Source: Mucilaginibacter robiniae (lineage in GTDB: Bacteria; Bacteroidota; Bacteroidia; Sphingobacteriales; Sphingobacteriaceae). Taken from it: a DNA stretch of 64,000 nucleotides. Below, in pieces: positions 7,665 to 15,259 of this stretch. Position 1 is the stretch's first letter. Each line of letters opens with the position of its first letter. The translations under genes and the position numbers were made by a program. The stretch is taken from NCBI RefSeq assembly GCF_012849215.1, contig NZ_CP051682.1, positions 4,832,010-4,896,009 on the forward strand, given 5' to 3'. A model generated the notes under the pieces. It saw nothing but the letters and a program-made list of their open reading frames with translations, was not told where the DNA came from and did not search any database.

Positions 7665-9794
7665 TTAATTGTTGCTGGCAGTTTTGTTAGCTTTAATGTC
7701 AGTACCCAGGCGTTGCAGATAAGCAATCAATGCAACGATCTCTTTAGTTGGTTTTACTTTGATATGGTCTTTAGCCAGATTATCAGCAATCCCTTGAGCT
7801 TGTTTGTTCAGATCCTGATTAGCTTTTTGAGCAAAATCAGCAGCATACGGTACACCCAATTTGCGCATAGCATTTATTTTAGCAGCAGTAGTTGTAGTGT
7901 CTAATGTCTGGGTAATCAGCCAATCGTAGTTTGGCATAATACTACCTGGCGACATCAGGCGCGGATCCATCATGTGATTATAATGCCATGCGTTACCATA
8001 TTTTCCACCCTCACGCTGTAAATCAGGTCCGGTACGTTTAGAACCCCACAAGAAAGGGTGATCATACACGAACTCGCCGGCTTTGCTGTATTCACCATAA
8101 CGTTCAGTTTCTGACCGGAAAGGCCGTACAGTTTGTGAATGGCAGTTTGAACAGCCTTCACGGATGTAAATATCACGTCCTTGTAACTCTAGCGGCGTAT
8201 AAGGTTTTACACTAGCAATAGTTGGTATATTAGATGATATAGTTAGCGTAGGCATCAGCTCAATGAAAGTACCAACCAGGATAACCAGTAAGGCCAACAC
8301 CATTAATTGTATAGGTCTTCTTTCAATTACCCGGTGCCATACATCGCCTTGTTGTTTCACGTAAACTGGTTCTAGTGGCATAGCCTCTGCAGCTTCATTA
8401 CTTACCAAACGGCCTTGTGTCATAGTACGGGCTATGTTGTAAGCCATCACAATAACACCAATCAAGTAAAAGCCACCACCTATTGAACGCATTACGTGCA
8501 TTGGTAAAATACGCAGGGTGGTTTCCAAGAAGTTTGGATACTTCAGCATACCTTCAGCTGTAAACTCTTTCAGCATTAAGCCTTGTGTAAAACCTGCCCA
8601 GTACATAGGTATGGCATAAAACAGGATACCTAATGTGCCAATCCAAAAATGGAAAGTGGCCATCTTTTTAGAGTACAGGTTGGTACGGTAGATACGAGGA
8701 ATCAACCAGTATAAAATACCAAAAGTTAAGAAGCCATTCCAACCCAAGGCACCAACGTGTACGTGCGCTACAATCCAGTCGGTAAAATGGCCAATAGCAT
8801 TCACTTGTTTCAGTGATAACATGGGGCCTTCAAACGTAGCCATACCATAAGCTGTAAGGCCTACTACCATGAATTTAAGCACTACATCATCACGCACTTT
8901 ATCCCAAGCACCACGAAGGGTAAGTAACCCGTTTATCATACCGCCCCAGCTTGGTGCAATCAGCATAATAGAAAATACTATACCTAATGATTGTGCCCAC
9001 TCGGGCAAGGTGGTGTATAATAAATGGTGAGGGCCTGCCCAGATGTAAATGAATATAAGCGCCCAAAAGTGTAAAATACTTAGTTTGTAAGAATATATGG
9101 GACGGTTAGCCATCTTAGGTAGAAAGTAATACATCATGCCCAGATAAGGCGTAGTTAAAAAGAATGCAACCGCATTATGGCCATACCACCATTGTACTAA
9201 TGCATCTTGTACACCAGCAAAAAGGTAATAACTTTTTAAACCTGAAATAGGCAGCTCGAATGAGTTAACAATATGTAAAACCGCAATAGTAACAAAGGTG
9301 GCAATGTAGAACCATATAGCTACATACAAGTGACGTTCACGCCGCTTGAATATAGTACCGAACATATTCACACCAAATACCAACCAAATCAACGTAATGG
9401 CAATATCAATCGGCCATTCTAATTCAGCATATTCATGTGACGTGGTAAAACCTAAGGGTAAAGTAATTACAGCTGAAACAATGATGAGCTGCCATCCCCA
9501 AAAATGAATATGGCTTAGCACATCACTGAACATACGGGCTTTAAGCAGCCTTTGCAGAGAATAATAAACGCCCATGAAAATGGCATTGCCCACAAAAGCA
9601 AAAATTACTGCATTGGTATGCAGCGGCCTGATACGGCCAAAAGTGGTGTACTGGTTGCCCATGTTCATACCGGGCTTGTACAACTGTATAGCTATCAAAA
9701 GGCCCACCGTCATGCCGATGATGCCCCAAACAATGGTAGCTATCCCAAAGTTGCGTACAACCTTGTTGTCATAGTAAAATTTTTCGGGTTGCAT
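7665..9794 (-). CDS. ccoNO: Fused cbb3 oxidase catalytic and cytochrome subunits (CcoN-CcoO)
   Basis: Residues 1-460 form the multi-helix CcoN haem-copper subunit. H60 (LHTNAVIF) is a haem b ligand, H206 (WWYGHNAV) and H256/H257 (GPHHLLY) are CuB ligands, and H344/H346 (AHVHVGALGW) are haem ligands. Residues about 490-709 form CcoO, with a membrane helix (495-515), CSNCH at 548-552 and a later SIMPNYDW segment supplying the axial methionine. The two are separate genes in Proteobacteria; the fused form is known in Bacteroidetes. It reduces O2 to water with high affinity and pumps protons. It is followed by ccoQ 12 bases downstream. Confidence 0.96.
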   Translation of the reverse strand: MQPEKFYYDNKVVRNFGIATIVWGIIGMTVGLLIAIQLYKPGMNMGNQYTTFGRIRPLHTNAVIFAFVGNAIFMGVYYSLQRLLKARMFSDVLSHIHFWGWQLIIVSAVITLPLGFTTSHEYAELEWPIDIAITLIWLVFGVNMFGTIFKRRERHLYVAIWFYIATFVTIAVLHIVNSFELPISGLKSYYLFAGVQDALVQWWYGHNAVAFFLTTPYLGMMYYFLPKMANRPIYSYKLSILHFWALIFIYIWAGPHHLLYTTLPEWAQSLGIVFSIMLIAPSWGGMINGLLTLRGAWDKVRDDVVLKFMVVGLTAYGMATFEGPMLSLKQVNAIGHFTDWIVAHVHVGALGWNGFLTFGILYWLIPRIYRTNLYSKKMATFHFWIGTLGILFYAIPMYWAGFTQGLMLKEFTAEGMLKYPNFLETTLRILPMHVMRSIGGGFYLIGVIVMAYNIARTMTQGRLVSNEAAEAMPLEPVYVKQQGDVWHRVIERRPIQLMVLALLVILVGTFIELMPTLTISSNIPTIASVKPYTPLELQGRDIYIREGCSNCHSQTVRPFRSETERYGEYSKAGEFVYDHPFLWGSKRTGPDLQREGGKYGNAWHYNHMMDPRLMSPGSIMPNYDWLITQTLDTTTTAAKINAMRKLGVPYAADFAQKANQDLNKQAQGIADNLAKDHIKVKPTKEIVALIAYLQRLGTDIKANKTASNN

Positions 9795-9865
9795 AAATTA
9801 ATTAAGAAATTGCGTGTGTTTGATGTTGTAAAAGTAGAACAGTGGCCTGGGCTGCAGAATGACGG

Positions 9866-10054
9866 TCATTGGCTCAAAAACTGATCTTCATCACTATTTT
9901 GTGAATTTACATCAGGCTGATCATCTAGCAGGATACGTACTGAGGGAGTATATAAATCTTCGTGCTGACCATGCCGCTGCGCCCAGAAAAAGGCACACAA
10001 GAACATCAGGGCAAGCAAAATGCTGCACCCGATTAAAAAATAAATAATGCTCAT
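9866..10054 (-). CDS. ccoS: CcoS-type cbb3 oxidase assembly protein
   Basis: The 62-residue protein has a single N-terminal helix (about 3-25). FFWAQRHGQHEDLYTPSVRIL follows it and resembles the CcoS pattern of a short basic/aromatic turn, an acidic residue and 'tPa..iL'. The start overlaps the ccoI stop by four bases, the usual ccoI-ccoS arrangement. A 71-base gap separates it from ccoNO. It is thought to act with CcoI in cofactor insertion. Confidence 0.88.
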   Translation of the reverse strand: MSIIYFLIGCSILLALMFLCAFFWAQRHGQHEDLYTPSVRILLDDQPDVNSQNSDEDQFLSQ

Positions 10055-12450
10055 AACAGTCGTCTGTTTTTAGCTGCTATATGAGTAGCTATGCTGGTGA
10101 ATGAAATAATAGTTGCAGTGCTCAAAGGCATTAATATAGCCGCAATAAGCGGAGATAAATGACCGGTAATGGCGTAGCTTAAACCAATGCAGTTGTAGGT
10201 AAGGGAAATAAGGAAAGAGATATGTATGATGCGAACTGAATCTTTAGAAAACTTAAAAAATTCGGGCAGCTTACTTAGAGATTGACCATCTAATATAGCA
10301 TCGCTTCCTGGCGAAAAGTTGTTAACGTCATCCGTGATCGCTACACCCAGGTCGCTTTGTTTTAAAGCACCGGCATCATTCAACCCATCACCTATCATCA
10401 TTACTTTGCCACCTTTCAGTTGCAATGCTTTAATGAAATCCAGTTTATCTTGCGGTGATTGCTGAAAGTGCATACAGTTATCATCCTCAAAAAAGTTGCA
10501 TAAAACATCTCGCTCATAATCCTGATCGCCTGACAATAAGCAAAACTGGTATTGCGGCTTCAAGCTGAATATCTGCTTTAATCCATTGCGAAAACTTTGT
10601 TTAAACACAAACGTGCCCCTGTACACTTCATCAATTACTACGTGTACTTCTGTAGCTGTTTTAAGTTTAATGGAAGGTTGCGCTGCAAATGACGCACTAC
10701 CTATCTGTATAGTATGCCCCTTTACCGTAGCTGATATTCCTTTACCTGCAATCTCCCGATAGTTATTCACTAACAGTAAGGTATGCTCACCCAACATCCG
10801 GCAAATTTGCCGACTAAGCGGGTGACTGGAATTACCACACAAGCTATAAACCATATTTTTTTCCAAGTCGGTTAATTCGCCGTGTAAACTAACAGTGGTA
10901 TCTGCACCAGTAGTAATAGTACCGGTTTTATCCAGTACCAGCATATTTATACGGGCAAGTTGCTCTACTACAGCCGTATTTTTCAGGTAAAAGAAGTTGC
11001 GATCAAAAACACTCAAGGCGGCCGACATGGTAAATGGTGTACTTAATGCTAGTGCGCACGGGCACGCTACAATAAGTACCGCAGTAAACGCCGATACAGC
11101 CCGGCTAACATCTGTAGGCAGCCAGAACAACAGTGCACCTAAAGCAACCACCAGCAAAGCCACAGAAAAATAGCGACTAACTTTTTCACTGAAAGTTTGC
11201 ATCCGATTATCTGGCAAGCGGGTAAAAGCTTCGTTATTCCAAAGTTGAGTTAAATAGCTTTGCGATACAGGTTTAATAACTTCCAATTCAAGTGCACCAC
11301 CGGTTTGTCGGCCACCTGCATAAATAATTTCTCCGGCAATACGGCTTACAGGAATAGCTTCGCCAGTAACGAAACTAAAGTCAATCAAAGCATCTCCTTG
11401 CAGCAAAATAGCATCAGCAGGAATAATTTCATTGTGCCTGATACGTATGCGCTGACCTACCTTCAACTCTGATAATGGCACAGGGCGTTCTCTTTTTTCT
11501 TCTTGGTTTTCTTCCAACACCTGCACTGCCACCGGGAAAAATGACCGGTAGTCACGCTCGAAAGAAATGTGGTAATAAGTTTTGCGTTGTACGAATTTAC
11601 CAACCAGCAGAAAAAACACCAATCCGCATAAAGTATCGGCAAAGCCTGATCCAGTATGTGTTAAAATTTCTGCCAGGGTACGTACAAATAAAACGGCAAT
11701 ACCAAGAGCTAAGGGAAAATCGATATTTAGTATCCGATTGCGAAGATTGTTCCAGGCAGAGGTGAAGTATTCAGTTCCGCTATAAAATACTACTGGCAGT
11801 GAAAACAAGATATTCAACCAGCCGAAAAACTGCCGGAACGTTTGCTCCTGACCGGATAAACCTAGGTACTCCGGAAAACTCATAAGCATCACATTACCAA
11901 AGCAAAATCCGGCAAGTGCTATTTTTTTAACCAGATTATCTTTTTTGCCGGTAATCTGTTTTTTTACTACATCCTGCAGGCTGATTAAAGGTTCGTAACC
12001 AATATCGTACAGCAATTCTACTACCTGCCGTAAGCTGATGTCGCTTTTATTAAAGCGCACATTTAATTGCTTTTTCAGGAAATCTACCCGGCTGTAATAT
12101 ATAGCTGGATTAATTCTGTTTAACTGCTCTAACAACCATATGCATGAACTGCAATGCATGTACGGTATGTATAAGGTAGCAATAACAATTCGATCATCGG
12201 CATAATCAATCAAATCACCGATAATGGAAGGCTCATCTAAAAACTCAAAGCGTTTGTCTACGCTGGCGCGGTTTGCTCCGGGGTGGTCATTATAAGTATA
12301 GTAATTGCATAAACCGCTTTGCGAAAGTACCTGATAAACCCCTTTGCAGCCTAAGCAACAAAAGCTTTTATCATCCAGTTCGTAATGTGTTTCGTTGCAT
12401 TCATTGCCACAATGGTAGCAGTCAACTTGTGTAAGGGTATGTACGCCCAT
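10051..12450 (-). CDS. ccoI: CcoI-type copper-translocating P1B ATPase
   Basis: The 799-residue P-type ATPase begins with a cysteine-rich metal-binding domain (C11, C14, C18, C31, C32, C35). A heavy-metal-associated domain with HCSSC (C100/C103) follows. Later motifs are the CPCALALSTPF transport motif, the phosphorylation site DKTGTIT, and GDGLNDAGAL near the C-terminus. This layout is that of CcoI/FixI, which exports copper for the CuB centre of cbb3 oxidase. It is the first gene of the minus-strand operon. A TGA-N6-TCA dyad lies 72-85 bases upstream. Confidence 0.94.
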   Translation of the reverse strand: MGVHTLTQVDCYHCGNECNETHYELDDKSFCCLGCKGVYQVLSQSGLCNYYTYNDHPGANRASVDKRFEFLDEPSIIGDLIDYADDRIVIATLYIPYMHCSSCIWLLEQLNRINPAIYYSRVDFLKKQLNVRFNKSDISLRQVVELLYDIGYEPLISLQDVVKKQITGKKDNLVKKIALAGFCFGNVMLMSFPEYLGLSGQEQTFRQFFGWLNILFSLPVVFYSGTEYFTSAWNNLRNRILNIDFPLALGIAVLFVRTLAEILTHTGSGFADTLCGLVFFLLVGKFVQRKTYYHISFERDYRSFFPVAVQVLEENQEEKRERPVPLSELKVGQRIRIRHNEIIPADAILLQGDALIDFSFVTGEAIPVSRIAGEIIYAGGRQTGGALELEVIKPVSQSYLTQLWNNEAFTRLPDNRMQTFSEKVSRYFSVALLVVALGALLFWLPTDVSRAVSAFTAVLIVACPCALALSTPFTMSAALSVFDRNFFYLKNTAVVEQLARINMLVLDKTGTITTGADTTVSLHGELTDLEKNMVYSLCGNSSHPLSRQICRMLGEHTLLLVNNYREIAGKGISATVKGHTIQIGSASFAAQPSIKLKTATEVHVVIDEVYRGTFVFKQSFRNGLKQIFSLKPQYQFCLLSGDQDYERDVLCNFFEDDNCMHFQQSPQDKLDFIKALQLKGGKVMMIGDGLNDAGALKQSDLGVAITDDVNNFSPGSDAILDGQSLSKLPEFFKFSKDSVRIIHISFLISLTYNCIGLSYAITGHLSPLIAAILMPLSTATIISFTSIATHIAAKNRRLL

Positions 12451-12521
12451 CTTTAAGAATTTACTTAATCAAAAATCAGCCTAATTCTAAAAATGGGGAA
12501 TGATGCCAGTTAAGTAAAAAT

Positions 12522-12535
12522 ATGACTAAGATCAT
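12522..12535. promoter_or_regulatory. FNR-like dyad upstream of the cco operon
   Basis: ATGACTAAGATCAT resembles the FNR consensus TTGAT-N4-ATCAA in layout, with the TGA-N6-TCA core intact. It is centred about 78 bases before the ccoI ATG. A good candidate site for the REC-CRP/FNR regulator; no promoter element could be fixed with certainty. Confidence 0.5.
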
Positions 12536-12710
12536 ATTTACATTACAGCTCACTTAATAACGTTTATCGTTTCTTAAGCTTTTTAATATATTAATAGCAT
12601 TTTTAAGGATGCTTTAAAAAGTTTAAGTAACTTGGAACAGAACCATTTCACAAGCTAAATTATAAAAAGAGTTAGTCGTTATAACTACCTATTTTAAATT
12701 AATTTAACAA

Positions 12711-13160
12711 TTAATCATCTGCTCGTCCAGAAATCGATTCATACTTTATTCTGAAGAAAACCTGTGCAGTGTTTGAATGCAAATCAGTAGATTCAAGCTG
12801 ATCAGCATTCGGCGACTCGGAAGGAAGGCTTACCCGTTGTCTAATCAAGTATTCAGTGTAGCGAGGTCTCAAATCTCCTAGCTCATTTTCATTAGTTATC
12901 TCTTCGTATCTACCGTTAATTACTACACACCTCCAATGATTTGCGTCTCTGATTTCATCCACTTCCAAACAAACAGATGTATGTTTGCGCATCAAATCAA
13001 TTTTCAAACCCTCCAGTGAGTAACATAAAACGGCATTCTCTTCATAATGGTAATGAATAGGTACTACATAAACTTTAGTTCCGTCGGTACAACCAATACG
13101 TGCCAGAAAGTTACTTTTTAAAACTTCTTGAATTTCGGTATCATTAAGTGTTCTTAACAT
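12711..13160 (-). CDS. Pyridoxamine 5'-phosphate oxidase-like flavin-binding split-barrel protein
   Basis: The 149-residue protein matches the small FMN-binding split-barrel family (NimA/PNPOx-like). It starts with LNDTEIQEVLKSNFLARIGC, followed by VYVVPIHYHYEENAVLCYS (about 30-48), LKIDLMRKHTSVCLEVDEI (about 53-71) and WRCVVINGRYEEI (about 77-89). Such proteins bind FMN or F420-like cofactors and often reduce or sequester small molecules; the substrate is unknown. It is divergent from the metallophosphoesterase gene. A perfect palindrome at 13288-13307 lies about 130 bases upstream, suggesting control by a CRP/FNR-type protein. Family assignment is firm, function open. Confidence 0.85.
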   Translation of the reverse strand: MLRTLNDTEIQEVLKSNFLARIGCTDGTKVYVVPIHYHYEENAVLCYSLEGLKIDLMRKHTSVCLEVDEIRDANHWRCVVINGRYEEITNENELGDLRPRYTEYLIRQRVSLPSESPNADQLESTDLHSNTAQVFFRIKYESISGRADD

Positions 13161-13287
13161 GTTTTCTCCATTTAATTATTAATTGAACAGGATTTGCTAA
13201 CTATATAAGCCAGTAAACCCTGTTCTGTATTGCTAATTAAATTTGATCGTTTTCTGTTGTTTAAAGAATGTTCTTAATCACAATACC

Positions 13288-13307
13288 GTATGATAACCAT
13301 CATACGA
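13288..13307. promoter_or_regulatory. Perfect FNR/CRP-type palindrome between divergent genes
   Basis: CGTATGATAACCATCATACG is an 8-bp perfect inverted repeat around AACC and contains the exact ATGAT-N4-ATCAT core of an FNR/CRP operator. It lies 128 bases before the flavin-protein start and about 160 bases before the metallophosphoesterase start, so either gene could be the target. Confidence 0.5.
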
Positions 13308-13465
13308 ATTTACTTATCAGATTCACATAATATATTTAAGTAATTATATATTAATAAGTTAAGTAATATTATACAATATACAAATCACACCTAATGTAAT
13401 TAGCAGGTCCTATTTAATTTAAGTTTAAAATATTTATAGGGTTCATCCGTCTTTAACTACTGCAC

Positions 13466-14665
13466 TTGCATGCACGTATTTATATGAAACAACGTATTGC
13501 TTATATTACACTTATTTGGATTTTAACTGATCTTTACTTTTTCCAAGCTGTTCATACTCTATCCAACAATGCTCTTATAGTATATGGTTATTGGCTAATC
13601 GACCTGATACTGGTTGGTGGTATTTTTTACGTAAGCCGTGGGCAACGTATGCGTCAGCACCCTCGGTTAGTTTCGGTGTTAATGGCATTGATGTTACTGG
13701 CTGTTGTACCCAAAATATTTGGTTCAACCGTGCTATTGTTGGAAGATATTACCAGACTATTTCGTGGCTTTCCGCCAAGAAGTTATTGGGTTAGTTTAAC
13801 AACAGTAGTTATTGCTGCTATCCCGTTCTTCGCTTTACTTTTTGGTCTTACGCAAGGACGACATCATTACCAAGTACTTCGTGAAACGTTGGAGTTTGAC
13901 GACTTGCCGGATGCATTTGATGGTTTTACCATTACCCAGCTTTCAGATATACATTCGGGAAGTTTTACCAGCGAAAAAGGTGTAGGAAAAGGATTAGCCT
14001 TAGTTAATGCACAAAAGAGTGACATCATTTTATTTACAGGCGATTTGGTAAACAACAAAGCTTCTGAAATGGACCGATGGATCCCTGCTTTTGCCAAACT
14101 TCAGGCATCCTATGGTAAATACTCGGTGTTAGGCAACCATGATTATGGCGATTATGTACAATGGGAAAACCTTGGTGATAAACAAGCTAACCTAAACCAG
14201 CTTAAAAAAATACACGAGGAAATTGGTTTCAATTTGCTCCTGAATGAAGCTACACAGATTAAAAAAGACGGACAAGCTATAACATTAGTAGGCGTAGAAA
14301 ACTGGGGTAAAGGCTTTCATCAATATGGTGATTTGAAAAAGGCCACCGCAAATGTAGCAGACAGTGCCTTTAAAATACTCCTCTCTCATGATCCTACCCA
14401 TTGGGAAGCGGTTACACTAAAGCACCATCAACCGGTTCATTTAACACTGGCTGGGCACACACATGGTATGCAGTTCGGTATCGAGTTTTTAGGTTTGAAA
14501 TGGAGCCCGGCGAAATATATTTACCGGAACTGGGCTGGGTTATACAAACAAAACAACCAATACCTGTATGTAAACCGGGGTTTTGGCTTTTTAGGTTTTA
14601 AAGGTCGCGTAGGTATCTGGCCAGAAATTACAGTGATTACATTAAAAAAGAAACACATTAAATGA
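13466..14665 (+). CDS. Membrane-anchored calcineurin-like metallophosphoesterase
   Basis: The 399-residue product has three to four hydrophobic segments in the first 140 residues, then a calcineurin-like phosphoesterase domain (about 145-390). Metal-ligand motifs appear in order: QLSDIHSG, FTGDLVNN, GNHDYGD, LLSHDP and AGHTHGMQ. Relatives (YkuE/YaeI type) hydrolyse phospholipid-linked substrates such as UDP-diacylglucosamine or undecaprenyl compounds; the substrate here is unproven. The first ATG gives MHARIYMKQ; the ATG at 13484 (MKQRIAY) would start just before the first membrane helix and is equally possible. The gene is monocistronic and followed by the metE riboswitch region. Confidence 0.88.
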   Translation: MHARIYMKQRIAYITLIWILTDLYFFQAVHTLSNNALIVYGYWLIDLILVGGIFYVSRGQRMRQHPRLVSVLMALMLLAVVPKIFGSTVLLLEDITRLFRGFPPRSYWVSLTTVVIAAIPFFALLFGLTQGRHHYQVLRETLEFDDLPDAFDGFTITQLSDIHSGSFTSEKGVGKGLALVNAQKSDIILFTGDLVNNKASEMDRWIPAFAKLQASYGKYSVLGNHDYGDYVQWENLGDKQANLNQLKKIHEEIGFNLLLNEATQIKKDGQAITLVGVENWGKGFHQYGDLKKATANVADSAFKILLSHDPTHWEAVTLKHHQPVHLTLAGHTHGMQFGIEFLGLKWSPAKYIYRNWAGLYKQNNQYLYVNRGFGFLGFKGRVGIWPEITVITLKKKHIK

Positions 14666-14810
14666 ATATCACAATCCACTTATACGTAACAAGTTAAATT
14701 ACCAACCTCATGTATAACTAAGCATTAAATTTAAGTACAAGCTTGTATTTACCGAAGATAGATTATTGTGTTCCTGTTAAATGATTAGTTAAAATGATAT
14801 TGCAATCTGT

Positions 14811-14818
14811 TATCTTTG
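14811..14818 (+). promoter_or_regulatory. metE: Bacteroidetes-type -7 promoter element before the cobalamin riboswitch
   Basis: TATCTTTG fits the Bacteroidetes TAnnTTTG -7 consensus exactly. It lies about 30 bases before the riboswitch fold, so transcription would start near 14825 and include the whole aptamer. The -33 element is weak. Confidence 0.5.
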
Positions 14819-14847
14819 TGCTAACGTTCTTTACAAGAATAAATCTT

Positions 14848-15075
14848 CCAGCAGCAAAGGTTTTCGGCGAGAGTCGGAACGAAGAAGGAACCGTGTGCAA
14901 ATCACGGGCTGTCGCGCAACTGTAAGTTTTACAATGAATAGCAAATAGCATGAGGTAATTTAATTTTCCAAACTGCTATCAGCATTCATTACTGTTAAGC
15001 ACATGCCACTGTTAGCTATTAGCTTATGGGAAGGCGCTTAATGGAAAACGAGCCAGGAGACTTGCCTATGCTGTT
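14848..15075 (+). promoter_or_regulatory. Cobalamin riboswitch controlling metE
   Basis: The segment contains the conserved cobalamin-aptamer blocks in order. These are GAAGGAACCGTGTGCAAATC (14881 onward) followed by ACGGGCTGTCGCGCAACTGTAAG, the B12-box-like GCCACTG (15005-15011), GGGAAGGC, and GAGCCAGGAGACTTGCC. Outer stem P1 can form between CAGCA (14850-14854) and TGCTG (15069-15073), with an extra AGG/CCT pairing. It sits 185 bases before metE, the B12-independent methionine synthase. Cobalamin binding would therefore shut off an enzyme not needed when B12 is present. The downstream expression platform is not obvious. Confidence 0.93.
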
Positions 15076-15259
15076 TTAAGACCGATGCTTTCGCGATTGA
15101 AGCAGTAGTCCATGGACAAACATGAATGTCATGAACACAAGGGAAGAGTTGCGCCCGATTGTACTGGCTTTCTATTGTTTATTTCTACCCTATTTTCCCG
15201 AAAGTGTACCAAAAACGTAAGGAGCATTAATTATCTATTAATGTTTAACCAAAAGTTTT

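Noticed and set aside
9541..9884. Several open frames around the start of ccoNO
   Set aside because: They overlap the conserved CcoN N-terminus and CcoS in other frames and encode no plausible domain.
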